From Ruminococcus flavefaciens (GTDB taxonomy: Bacteria > Bacillota > Clostridia > Oscillospirales > Ruminococcaceae): DNA of 64,000 nucleotides. The stretch covers positions 40,017-104,016 of the forward strand of contig NZ_FRCT01000011.1 in assembly GCF_900143025.1 (NCBI RefSeq), given 5' to 3'. The notes beneath the pieces are model-generated. The model ran no database searches and was not told the origin of the DNA. It worked only from the letters and a program-made list of their open reading frames with translations. Below are positions 25,184 through 37,582 of the stretch, piece by piece. The stretch's first letter is position 1; the number at the start of each line of letters is the position of its first letter. The position numbers and the translations under genes are program-made.

Positions 25184-27208
25184 TTACCACCTGCTTACCC
25201 TTTCTTCGGGAGCAACATACATTCCGTCGCCCTCCTTCAGACCGTATACCTCATTGAACTTACTGTTCGATGCAAGTACAGCGTTCACACGAGTTTTAGC
25301 AGGACTGTGTTCGTCGTCATCAAGAGCCTTTATTCCGTCGGAATCAACCATAAGTGTAGCCCAGCTCCTTGCATAGCTCTCAAAGAGCCTTTTAAGCTCG
25401 TCCTTATCGTCTATGATATTCGTAACACATTCAACACCGCTGAGGTCGGCATAATTCTCGCCGTTTGTAAGCTCTCCGTCAACATGGAACACCTCCATGA
25501 TAGTAAATCCGTTGTAATACTCGGTAAGCCTGTTTGCACGCTCTTCAAGTATCTTCTTGTCCTTTTCGCCGAGCCAGTCGGGATTGTATTTTCCGTTGGG
25601 ATCGTAATTGATACAGTTTGAGTCAAAGGCATGACCTATCTCATGTCCGATGACCGCACCCAGTGCGCCCAGATTTTCTGCACGGTCGCCCTCAGGGTCA
25701 AACATAGGCTTCTGCATTATAGCAACTGTTATATTTATCGAGTTGCTTATCTGATACTGTGCATTGACCTCTGTTGCAAGCATAGAGGTCTTTGTCTTGT
25801 CCACCTTTTCGGACAGTTCCTTTATATCATCGGCTCTGTATTTACGTAAAAGATTTTTTGAAGTCTCATAATAACTGCCGCCGATGAGGTCAGCGTCCTT
25901 AGGGTCGATCTTATGCGGTTCGGGAACTGTGATAAGGATTATATTATGCAGCTTTTTCACAAGTGCCTTTCTTGTTTCGGCTGAGAGCCAGTCTGCATTG
26001 TTTATAAGGCTGTCATAGCTGTTTATGATATCGTCGAAAAGCTCATGTATCCCCTTATCGAGCTCGGGAGTATAAAATCTGTCGGCATATATCTCGCTTA
26101 TCTGCCATTTCAGAAGTGCCGAAACGGTATCTGCCGCCTGATCTTCCTTGGCATCCTTGCTTTCGGGAGCATATTCCTTCAGTATTTTATTGCTGTCAGA
26201 TATAAAGTATCTGTTGTCATAAAGATATGACGCAAAGATATATGACTTCCACTTTTCAAGGTTTTCATCTGTTATGAGCGAATTAATAGCCTTGACCTGC
26301 CCGATATCACATATGTATATTCCGTCAGTGATGCCCTTTACATCACCGTAGAACATCTCCACAACAGAGCCGTCAAGATTTGACATCACGCTGTCTAATT
26401 CCTCATAGCTTGACATAGGTATCTTCAATATATTTTCAATGGTCTGCTTTGTCTCAAAGTCGGTATTATGAGCTATCTCAAGTCCGATATACACCATCTG
26501 CTTACCCTTTTCATCGGCTGTTTCATAATCATCGCCCATGACTCTGTGCATATCTCTTGCTATGTTGTTAGCTTCCTTGCAGTTATCGGAAATATCGTTT
26601 ATTTCTTTAAGACTTGTGCCCAGAAAGCTCGAAGCAGGTGTAATATAAAGCGAATTTTTTGATCCGTCTATAAAATCCGGCATGACCTCAAAGGTAAAAA
26701 GCGAATTTGCATTGTAATTCCTTGTTAGCTCACCCCAAAGCCTGAAAAGCTCCTGTATGTCATTGGCTGCCAAAATTTTTCCGCAGTTATCCATTATCTC
26801 CTTACATACCGAGCCATCGTCCTTATAGTCCATTACCTGATGATAAAGGTCATGGATAAGCTGTTCATTTGTGCCTTTTGCAAACTTTTCGCTGCTGCCG
26901 CCTATCTCCTTTATCATATCCGGGATAACTTCCCTGTTATCCTCGTCCTCAAAGCCTGACATATAGTTTTCGCCGTAAGGTATCTCGGACTCCATAAGCG
27001 TGTCATAGTTTACATAGCTGTAAAAATCGTCCTCTGCCTTCGGCTTTCCTTTTTTCTTGTCATTGCCGTCAGCGTTCTTCTCATTGCTTTCCTCCGAAGC
27101 CTGCCTGCTGTCATCGCTTTCGCTTTTTTTCGATGACGAACAGCCTGCACAGCTTACAGCAAGCATACCCGCAAGAAGAAACGACAAGACCTTCAGATGT
27201 TTCTTCAT
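25184..27208 (-). CDS. M13-family (neprilysin-like) metallopeptidase lipoprotein
   Basis: A lipid-anchored extracellular zinc peptidase of about 674 residues. The longer frame begins at 27247, but the ATG at 27208 has TTGGAGGAC 7 bases upstream and is followed by a lipoprotein signal with lipobox AVSCAGC. A Ser/Asp/Lys-rich linker follows. The catalytic site is VIGHEIGHAFDSN (HExxH) with the third ligand in ENYADLSG (ExxxD). The substrate segment reads NSINITVAIMQKPMF where many M13 enzymes have NA-Y. M13 enzymes cut short peptides. As first gene of an ABC exporter operon it may process or destroy peptides handled by that transporter. Confidence 0.88.
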   Translation of the reverse strand: MKKHLKVLSFLLAGMLAVSCAGCSSSKKSESDDSRQASEESNEKNADGNDKKKGKPKAEDDFYSYVNYDTLMESEIPYGENYMSGFEDEDNREVIPDMIKEIGGSSEKFAKGTNEQLIHDLYHQVMDYKDDGSVCKEIMDNCGKILAANDIQELFRLWGELTRNYNANSLFTFEVMPDFIDGSKNSLYITPASSFLGTSLKEINDISDNCKEANNIARDMHRVMGDDYETADEKGKQMVYIGLEIAHNTDFETKQTIENILKIPMSSYEELDSVMSNLDGSVVEMFYGDVKGITDGIYICDIGQVKAINSLITDENLEKWKSYIFASYLYDNRYFISDSNKILKEYAPESKDAKEDQAADTVSALLKWQISEIYADRFYTPELDKGIHELFDDIINSYDSLINNADWLSAETRKALVKKLHNIILITVPEPHKIDPKDADLIGGSYYETSKNLLRKYRADDIKELSEKVDKTKTSMLATEVNAQYQISNSINITVAIMQKPMFDPEGDRAENLGALGAVIGHEIGHAFDSNCINYDPNGKYNPDWLGEKDKKILEERANRLTEYYNGFTIMEVFHVDGELTNGENYADLSGVECVTNIIDDKDELKRLFESYARSWATLMVDSDGIKALDDDEHSPAKTRVNAVLASNSKFNEVYGLKEGDGMYVAPEERVSRW

Positions 27209-27261
27209 TTTTGTCCTCCAATAATTAATATCGCATATAAAAAACATATGCTACGATATTT

Positions 27262-27291
27262 ATTATACAGTCCCCGACCATTATTTGTCAA
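27262..27291 (-). promoter_or_regulatory. Promoter of the M13/ABC operon
   Basis: On the minus strand TTGACA and TATAAT are 18 bases apart, about 50 bases before the start codon. The rest of the gap up to 27360 is AT-rich with CTTATCTTTTT repeats and no other feature seen. Confidence 0.75.
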
Positions 27292-27351
27292 TTAAATAAC
27301 AGCTAAATAATTCTTATCTTTTTCTTATCTTTTTCTTAACAGCTTCCTGTA

Positions 27352-27385
27352 CATAAGAAAAAGCGGAGCTGTAAAAGCTCCGCTT
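27352..27385 (-). terminator. Terminator of the MerR gene
   Basis: AAGCGGAGCT pairs with AGCTCCGCTT around a 5-base loop. On the minus strand TTTTCTTAT follows. Confidence 0.8.
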
Positions 27386-27401
27386 CTATAACATCTGTCG
27401 A

Positions 27402-28124
27402 TTATTCGCCGCAGTATACAGCTATCGCCTTTGCCGCAAATTCTGCCGTACCCTTGCCGCCTGCGCTGTTGATATGCTCCCTGAACTCACTGTCTGCGGC
27501 ATACATTTTGCCCAGTCCGCTGAGGATCTCATCGGTACAGGTATAGAAATGCTCGGTTATAAAGCCCTGAAGCTTCTTCACCATTGCCTGTGCCTCACTG
27601 CTTTCGGGACTGCCGCCTTTAAGCTCTCCGAACTCTGCAAACAGCTGAGCAAAGTCCTCCATGAGCCTTTCGTTCTCCTCAGATGTGCGCTTCTTATGTG
27701 AGAACTCCTCATAAGCCTTAGTGTTTCCCCACTTTTCCTTTGCCCGTTTTGTGTATTCGTCGATCTTTGATGTGTCAAATGCAGAAAAATCCACTGCTCT
27801 CACTCCAATCATTTTTATTCCGCGAGCGAAGGCTATAAGGTCATCAAGATGCTGCCTTTTCAGCTCCAGCAGCTCTATCTGCTGAGCAAGTGCCTGTTTA
27901 CGGTCATATGTCGGACTTTCCATGATAGCTATGATATCCTTCAGCGGAAATTCAAGCTCACGGAAAAGGAGTATCTGCTGAAGCCGTTCAAGAGCCGCAT
28001 CGTCATACAACCTGTAACCTGCTTCCGTATGCTCCGCAGGACTGAGAAGTCCTATCCTGTCGTAATACCTGAGAGTGCGTATACTCACTCCCGAAATATC
28101 ACTTACCTGTTTTACAGTCATCAT
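27402..28124 (-). CDS. MerR-family regulator with TipAS-type ligand domain
   Basis: The MerR helix-turn-helix occupies residues 1-70 (MTVKQVSDISGVSIRTLRYY, then a winged RLYDDAALERLQQILLFREL). A coiled-coil linker follows, and the C-terminal half (about 125-240) resembles the TipAS antibiotic-recognition domain (KWGNTKAYEEF, FTEHFYTCTDEILSGLGKMY). The frame can be read back to 28163, but that stretch is the promoter; AGGAGG lies 8 bases before the ATG at 28124. Proteins of this type are activated by binding cyclic thiopeptides or other hydrophobic ligands. Its own promoter has the 19-base spacer and dyad expected for MerR control. Confidence 0.9.
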   Translation of the reverse strand: MMTVKQVSDISGVSIRTLRYYDRIGLLSPAEHTEAGYRLYDDAALERLQQILLFRELEFPLKDIIAIMESPTYDRKQALAQQIELLELKRQHLDDLIAFARGIKMIGVRAVDFSAFDTSKIDEYTKRAKEKWGNTKAYEEFSHKKRTSEENERLMEDFAQLFAEFGELKGGSPESSEAQAMVKKLQGFITEHFYTCTDEILSGLGKMYAADSEFREHINSAGGKGTAEFAAKAIAVYCGE

Positions 28125-28151
28125 AATACCGACCTCCTCTCGTGTGACCTC

Positions 28152-28182
28152 AGTATAGACCATGACGCGGCGTCAGGGTCAA
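28152..28182 (-). promoter_or_regulatory. MerR-type promoter with 19-base spacer and operator dyad
   Basis: On the minus strand TTGACC and TATACT are 19 bases apart, the overlong spacing that MerR proteins correct by twisting DNA. The spacer and its edges form the dyad GACCCTGACG-CCG-CGTCATGGTC with one mismatch per arm pair. This strongly suggests autoregulation by the gene it drives. Confidence 0.85.
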
Positions 28183-28244
28183 GAGCTTTTTCTCATCTTT
28201 GTAGATGTGCACAAAAATAATCTATTATTTTATGCATTATCACA

Positions 28245-29018
28245 TCATACCATTATATCAGAAACTGAAAACAATACAGCTTTTCCTGATACTTTTACCA
28301 TATCGCCACTGATCGTACAGTTAATCACACCTGTACGCTTTGAAGCCTGAAATGCAGTTATTGAGTCCTTTCCAAGTCTCCTGCACCAATAAGGTGCTAT
28401 CATGCAATGAGTCGAACCAGTTACAGGATCCTCAGCTATACCGTATCTCGGCGCAAAAACTCTCGATACGCAGTCATATCCGCTTCCCTTTGCGGTCACT
28501 GCCACACAGGCGCAGTCCAGCTGCGAAAGGAGTTCCAAATCAGGCTGTAATCCGCGCACCTCGTCCTCATCACGAAGCACAAACATAATATCGCGGTCAC
28601 GATATGCTGCAATGGGGATAGCTCCGAGAGCATCTATCATTCGGTCTGTTATCTCAACGTGTTCAAGACCGTAGGCGGGAAAGTCCATTTCAATGAGTAC
28701 TCCCCTGCGGCTGACCTGAAATCTGCCTTTTGCAGTATCAAAAGTCATGTATCGGCTGTCCTTTTCGTAAAAGCTGAAAAGCACAAAGGCTGCCGCCAAT
28801 GTAGCGTGACCGCAGAAGTCTATTTCACCTTTCGGCGTAAACCAGCGCAGTCTGTAGATTTCTCCGTTTTTCACAACGAAAGCTGTCTCGGAAAGGTTGT
28901 TCTCAGCGGCAATGCTCTGCATAATATCATCATTCGGAAAGCTGTCAGCAACGCATACCGCCGCAGGATTTCCGCTGAAAAGTCTGTCCGTGAAAGCATC
29001 AACGATATACTGTTTCAT
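28245..29018 (-). CDS. PhzF-family epimerase/isomerase-like protein
   Basis: A PhzF-fold protein of about 258 residues. It has the N-terminal YIVDAFTDRLFSGNPAAVCV with NNLSETAFV carrying the family's catalytic Glu, GEIDFCGHATLAAAFVLF in the first lobe, and DPVTGSTHCMIAPYW in the second. Members isomerise small carboxylic metabolites; the substrate here is unknown. Possible starts are at 29018, 29024 and 29027. The ATG at 29018 has GAAGAGG 8 bases upstream and is preferred. It follows the GyrI-like gene with a TGATG junction, so the two are one unit. Confidence 0.88.
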   Translation of the reverse strand: MKQYIVDAFTDRLFSGNPAAVCVADSFPNDDIMQSIAAENNLSETAFVVKNGEIYRLRWFTPKGEIDFCGHATLAAAFVLFSFYEKDSRYMTFDTAKGRFQVSRRGVLIEMDFPAYGLEHVEITDRMIDALGAIPIAAYRDRDIMFVLRDEDEVRGLQPDLELLSQLDCACVAVTAKGSGYDCVSRVFAPRYGIAEDPVTGSTHCMIAPYWCRRLGKDSITAFQASKRTGVINCTISGDMVKVSGKAVLFSVSDIMV

Positions 29019-29023
29019 ACTCA

Positions 29024-29656
29024 TCACCTCTTCTTCACAGGGTGACGAACCACGGTTTTCAGCTTCTCGGGAGCTGTTTTCCTCGGGTCTGAAAGGTATA
29101 TCTCATGGTGCAGACGGCTGTCGGATATGTCGATATCATAACCCATTTCGTCTGCATAGCTGTCCATAAGCGCAACGGTTGCAGGCTCATCGTCATAAGA
29201 GCCCATATGCATACACTGAACACAGAGCCCCTCCTCAAGAGTCATAAACTCCACTTTTGAAAAGTCCTGCTTTTTCTTTTTCATTGCCTGCTCCACAGCC
29301 CAGTCAAAGTCGCTTTTTGTGACAAAATCAGGCACTCTTATCATGGCAGTCCATTTGAAATCGCTCTTGCGGCTGTAGTCGATACCAGCTGTGCCCTCCT
29401 GCTGCCATAAGCCTTCAAGGGGCGGCACAACATAGTCAAAGTACCCTTCTATATGATAGTCGGTCTTCTTGCTCATTTTTATGGTATAGGCAATGCCGTA
29501 GAGAAGCTCTATAGCCTGCTTGTACTCGCCGCCCTCTGTATTCGGGTCACCCTCGCCGCGGACTGCGATAAAGTTCATTGACGGTATATCCACTATAGCA
29601 GGCTTATTCTTTGGCATATAGTATTCCTTGTATTCCTTTTTGTAATCAAATGCCAT
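29024..29656 (-). CDS. GyrI-like small-molecule-binding protein
   Basis: A GyrI-like domain protein of 210 residues with the MNFIAVRGEGDPNTEGGEYK start and the KSDFDWAVEQAMKKKKQDF segment of the DUF4440/GyrI-like family. These domains bind amphipathic small molecules, often as the sensor half of AraC or MerR-type regulators; here the domain stands alone. An upstream extension to 29746 is possible, but AAAGGAGC before the ATG at 29656 fits better. It is co-transcribed with the PhzF gene and near the TipAS-type regulator, suggesting a small-molecule detoxification or sensing set. Confidence 0.82.
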   Translation of the reverse strand: MAFDYKKEYKEYYMPKNKPAIVDIPSMNFIAVRGEGDPNTEGGEYKQAIELLYGIAYTIKMSKKTDYHIEGYFDYVVPPLEGLWQQEGTAGIDYSRKSDFKWTAMIRVPDFVTKSDFDWAVEQAMKKKKQDFSKVEFMTLEEGLCVQCMHMGSYDDEPATVALMDSYADEMGYDIDISDSRLHHEIYLSDPRKTAPEKLKTVVRHPVKKR

Positions 29657-29756
29657 GACATATGCTCCTTTCAGAAAAAAAATCTCAACTTTCAGATAGA
29701 TAGTCTTATATATAGCATTGCCAGTCAAATCAAAGATTTGAGACACTGCTTAATTG

Positions 29757-29875
29757 CGCGTCCGTTTGGCAATTAATGATATGGGCGGACCACCAATGGT
29801 CGCCCCTACATTTGGCTAAGGGCTAAGGGCTCGCGGGCGAACACTGTTCGCCCCTACTTAGCTCTCAACTCAAAA
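29757..29875. repeat. Mosaic intergenic repeat, copy at 29.8 kb
   Basis: Two hairpin units in tandem: GGGCGGACCA-CCAA-TGGTCGCCC then CTAC (29783-29809), and GGGCGAACA-C-TGTTCGCCC then CTAC (29835-29856). GGCTAAGGGCTAAGGGCT lies between them. The second unit and the TTAGCTCT after it match 3241-3280. There is no gene here. Confidence 0.8.
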
Positions 29876-29932
29876 TAAGTATATCACAGCTGACAGTTCT
29901 GTGTCAAATAAATGAAAAAGTATCATCTCCGA

Positions 29933-29961
29933 TTGACCTTGACCTGCAATAATGATATAAT
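29933..29961 (+). promoter_or_regulatory. Promoter of the alarmone synthetase
   Basis: TTGACC and TATAAT are 17 bases apart, about 30 bases before the ATG. Confidence 0.8.
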
Positions 29962-29992
29962 AGTAACATCAAAACAGATTTGAGGTAAAAAC

Positions 29993-30688
29993 ATGGACCT
30001 GAAAAATGAAGTTATACGTGACCTGCGTGAGCTTACGGAAGCAGAAATGTCAGAGGCGGAATTTCTGCGCTCGGTTGAGAATAATATGATACCCATGCAG
30101 CAATTCTTCACATATTATAAGTGCGCCATAATGGAGATAGAGACCAAGTTCCGCGTACTTAACGAGCAGTTCTCACTGAACGGCGAAAGCAATCCCATAG
30201 AGTTCATACAGTCAAGGATAAAGAGCTACGGAAGCATATACCGTAAACTGCTGTCCAAGCATATACCGCGGAATATCGAGGCTATCGAAAACAATGTCAG
30301 CGACATTGCAGGTATCCGTGTCGTATGCTCGTTCGTGCAGGATATATACCGTCTTGCAGACTGCTTTTTGCAGCAGGACGATATCACTCTTATCGAAAAA
30401 AAGGACTACATAAAAGAACCGAAGCCCAACGGCTACAGGAGTCTGCATCTTATAGTAGCGGTGCCTATCTTCCTCGAAAACGAAAAGCGTCTTGTAAGAG
30501 CAGAGGTACAGCTGAGAACTATAGCTATGGACTTCTGGGCAAGTCTCGAACACAAGCTCCGCTATAAGAAAAACCTCCCACCCTTCAAGCTCGATCTGCT
30601 TGCGGACGAGATGAAAAAATGCGCTGACCAGAGCGCGGAATGGGACGGACGTATGCAGGCTATAAGAAATATAATCGAAAGCGACTGA
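29993..30688 (+). CDS. Small alarmone synthetase (RelQ-like GTP pyrophosphokinase)
   Basis: A 231-residue single-domain (p)ppGpp synthetase that transfers pyrophosphate from ATP to GDP or GTP during stress. Synthetase blocks are SRIKSYGSIYRKLL, SDIAGIRVVCSF, KKDYIKEPKPNGYRSLHLIV and EVQLRTIAMDFWASLEHKL. It has no hydrolase, TGS or ACT domain, so it must be opposed by a separate Rel hydrolase elsewhere. The length and tail fit RelQ rather than RelP, but I cannot separate the two firmly. It is a single-gene unit between its own promoter and terminator. Confidence 0.9.
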   Translation: MDLKNEVIRDLRELTEAEMSEAEFLRSVENNMIPMQQFFTYYKCAIMEIETKFRVLNEQFSLNGESNPIEFIQSRIKSYGSIYRKLLSKHIPRNIEAIENNVSDIAGIRVVCSFVQDIYRLADCFLQQDDITLIEKKDYIKEPKPNGYRSLHLIVAVPIFLENEKRLVRAEVQLRTIAMDFWASLEHKLRYKKNLPPFKLDLLADEMKKCADQSAEWDGRMQAIRNIIESD

Positions 30689-30697
30689 AAATACTGA

Positions 30698-30727
30698 CCA
30701 CTCTGATGATATCAGAGTGGTTTTTTT
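30698..30727 (+). terminator. Terminator of the alarmone synthetase gene
   Basis: CCACTCTGAT pairs with ATCAGAGTGG and is followed by seven T. Confidence 0.92.
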
Positions 30728-30790
30728 GGTAATATCCAATACTAAAAATAAAAAATCGTTATTTTTTACACTATTTTCTCAAAAATACAG

Positions 30791-30819
30791 TTGCAATCCG
30801 CTCATTATTGTGATATATT
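30791..30819 (+). promoter_or_regulatory. Probable promoter of the GH2 gene
   Basis: TTGCAA and TATATT are 17 bases apart, leaving a leader of about 120 bases. The stretch around it is AT-rich and otherwise empty. Confidence 0.5.
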
Positions 30820-30926
30820 ATACATAATAAGTAGTTATCAACATCAAGAAGTTATTTATTTAACACAATAAATCATTGATGCTATGACTAACATAAAAGA
30901 AAAATGCATTTCAGGGGAATTATTAA

Positions 30927-35237
<4,311 letters not shown>

Positions 35238-35258
35238 GCAATCACCTCTCCTAAAACA

Positions 35259-35306
35259 GCCAAGCCCGAAAGCGACCTCGGAAAAGCTTTCGGGCTTGGC
35301 TTATTT
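35259..35306 (+). terminator. Terminator of the GH2 gene
   Basis: A 15-base perfect stem, GCCAAGCCCGAAAGC with GCTTTCGGGCTTGGC, is followed by TTATTTCATT. Confidence 0.85.
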
Positions 35307-35412
35307 CATTACATAAAATAATAATATCAGAATTGTTATAGAAAATTCATGATAAAGTCATATCCGTATGCTATATTATTATCATGGAAAAAATACTGAA
35401 AGTAGCAATTAT

Positions 35413-35862
35413 ATGACCAAACGCAAAGCTATTATTATATCAGCAAGCTTTATATTGCTTTTCATCGTTATTTTCTTTGCATTAGTGTTAAGCGTCAACA
35501 GAAAACCGCTCCCCGCAGGTACAGTGGATAAAGCAGTGATACAGCCTATTTCATCAGAAATATACACTCAGCATGACTACGATGACGCTGTGGAATGTAT
35601 AAAGGATTATTTCCCTGAATTTAAAAACTGCGAGCTCAGAGAGCTCAGATATCAGGGAGATGGCAGAGAGAGCTATAAAGAAAGCAGTACGGGTTTTCAG
35701 ACAATGGTCATTGTTTCGGATTTTTACGCTAAGGATCTTCCGATACTGTATTGGTCGGATGCTTCATGGAATTATGGCAATATGTATAAAGGCTGGGGCT
35801 GGGTCCTACAACGCAGCACAGATGACTCGCCATGGTTTATCAGTACTTGCGGATACGGCTGA
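35413..35862 (+). CDS. Small membrane-anchored protein of unknown function
   Basis: I do not recognise this protein. It has one strong membrane helix at residues 6-30 (IIISASFILLFIVIFFALVL), positive residues before it, and an external domain of about 115 residues rich in Tyr and Trp (WSDASWNYGNMYKGWGWVLQ). The ATG at 35413 starts just before TKRK and the helix; a start at 35368 is open but has no ribosome site. The site before 35413 is weak as well. Its neighbours are the GH2 and GH16 glycoside hydrolases, from which it is separated by terminators or unclear gaps. Confidence 0.6.
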   Translation: MTKRKAIIISASFILLFIVIFFALVLSVNRKPLPAGTVDKAVIQPISSEIYTQHDYDDAVECIKDYFPEFKNCELRELRYQGDGRESYKESSTGFQTMVIVSDFYAKDLPILYWSDASWNYGNMYKGWGWVLQRSTDDSPWFISTCGYG

Positions 35863-35981
35863 TACAATTTATATCATATCATCAGTTTACTATAAATCAG
35901 TCCATTTTGCTATAAATTTTCAGGGTAAAAAGTTATAATAATACCACAGAGAATAAACCTCATCTTTAAGGAGGAATAAAC

Positions 35982-37412
35982 ATGAAAGACTACAAAGCTT
36001 TATCTTTTATAGCAGCTCTTGCACTGATGGTTTCAGCAGCAGGCTGCGGAGATCAAAACACAAGCGACAGCAATGACAACAATAGCTCTGCAACAACTGC
36101 GGAAGCAACTACAGAAAAAACAACAGACGCTTCCTCAGACGCAGACGTTCCCGAGATAGAAGGCTACGACCTGCTCTGGAACGATGAATTCAACGCTGAC
36201 GCACTTGACGAAAGCAAGTGGAACTACGAGCCCCACGAACCGGGCTGGACAAATGAGGAGTTACAAGAGTACACCACATCGACCGACAACGTTTTTGTCC
36301 GTGACGGAAAACTTGTAATCAAGGCAATAAAGTCCGAAAAGAACGGCAAGGACTACTACACCTCAGGCAAGGTGACAGGTCAGAACAAGACCGATTTCAC
36401 TTACGGTAAGGTAGTCGTAAGCGCAAAGGTACCCGAGGGACAGGGCTTATGGCCTGCGATATGGATGATGCCAAAGGACGAGAGCTACTACGGACAGTGG
36501 CCTAAGTGCGGCGAGATCGACATTATGGAGGTCCTCGGAAACAACGTAAAGACTGCATACGGTACTCTCCATTACGGCGAGCCTCACGGCGAACAGCAGG
36601 GCACATGGAACCTTACAGGTCAGACCTATGCTGACAGCTTCCATGAATTCTCCGTTGAGTGGGAGCCTGGCGAGATGCGCTGGTACATCGACGGCAATCT
36701 TTACAATACAGTCAATGACTGGTTCACAGCAGAAAAGGGCGAGGACGAAAAGCCCTATCCTGCACCATTTGATCAGCCATTCTTCGTTCAGATGAACCTG
36801 GCAGTAGGCGGAACATGGCCCGGTAATCCTGACGAAACAACAAGTTTTGACAAGGCTGAGTTTGAGATAGACTACGTAAGAGTTTATCAGAAGCCCGAAT
36901 ACGATACAAATGTTAAGAAGCCTGAAAAGACCTATCGTGAAGCACTTGAGGACGGAAACTTCATCTACAACGGAGATTTCTCAGAGGCAGAGGATCTCAC
37001 TGATGATGTAAACTGGAAGTTCCTGCTCTTTAACGGCGGCGAAGGCTCGGCAGAGATAAAGGATAATATGATAATCATAAAGTCCGAAAATGAAGGCACA
37101 GAGGACTACTCAGTACAGCTGGTACAGCCCGATCTTCCGATGATAAAGGGCAAGAAGTACAAAGCAACATTCGATGCATACGCAGACGAGGAAAGAGATA
37201 TCGTGGTATGCGTTTCAGCTCCTTCAGCAGGCTGGATAAGATATTTACAGGATACTAAACTTAAAGTTACCCCCGAAAAGCAGACATTCACCTATGAATT
37301 TGAGATGAAGGAAAAGGACGATCCTAACGGAAGACTTGAATTCAATCTCGGACACAGAGGTTCAACTGCTACGGTATATATTTCAAACGTCAGAGTCGAA
37401 GAGATAGCTTGA
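35982..37412 (+). CDS. GH16 laminarinase-type lipoprotein with CBM4/9-like module
   Basis: A 476-residue cell-surface lipoprotein with lipobox VSAAGC (Cys near residue 22), then a Thr/Ser linker. The GH16 domain (about 55-310) carries the catalytic motif GEIDIMEVLG, with nucleophile E178, helper D180 and acid/base E183. The extra Met in EIDIME marks the beta-1,3-glucanase (laminarinase) branch rather than lichenases. The C-terminal 150 residues (NFIYNGDFSEAEDLTDDVNW to STATVYISNVRVEE) look like a CBM4/9 beta-sandwich. It has no dockerin; it is held by lipid, unlike the other hydrolases in this window. AAGGAGG lies 7 bases before the ATG. The gap before it (35863-35981) shows no clear promoter. 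Confidence 0.9.
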   Translation: MKDYKALSFIAALALMVSAAGCGDQNTSDSNDNNSSATTAEATTEKTTDASSDADVPEIEGYDLLWNDEFNADALDESKWNYEPHEPGWTNEELQEYTTSTDNVFVRDGKLVIKAIKSEKNGKDYYTSGKVTGQNKTDFTYGKVVVSAKVPEGQGLWPAIWMMPKDESYYGQWPKCGEIDIMEVLGNNVKTAYGTLHYGEPHGEQQGTWNLTGQTYADSFHEFSVEWEPGEMRWYIDGNLYNTVNDWFTAEKGEDEKPYPAPFDQPFFVQMNLAVGGTWPGNPDETTSFDKAEFEIDYVRVYQKPEYDTNVKKPEKTYREALEDGNFIYNGDFSEAEDLTDDVNWKFLLFNGGEGSAEIKDNMIIIKSENEGTEDYSVQLVQPDLPMIKGKKYKATFDAYADEERDIVVCVSAPSAGWIRYLQDTKLKVTPEKQTFTYEFEMKEKDDPNGRLEFNLGHRGSTATVYISNVRVEEIA

Positions 37413-37424
37413 CCTCTCTTAGAA

Positions 37425-37454
37425 AACAGCCGGCATAATGCCGGTTGTTTTTTT
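37425..37454 (+). terminator. Terminator of the GH16 gene
   Basis: AACAGCCGGCA pairs with TGCCGGTTGTT with ATAA in the loop; the T-run has seven T. Confidence 0.92.
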
Positions 37455-37499
37455 GCAGAATAAACAAGGAAAAATAGACAAATTTGTCTGCTGTATCTA

Positions 37500-37528
37500 T
37501 TGCTTTTTAGTTAATAATATGTTATAAT
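37500..37528 (+). promoter_or_regulatory. Promoter of the sensor/GGDEF gene
   Basis: TTGCTT and TATAAT are 17 bases apart, 50 bases before the ATG. Confidence 0.65.
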
Positions 37529-37582
37529 AAATTGTTGATCATATCGTTTCAGAATCTATCTTACTTACAAAGGGGTGCAATA

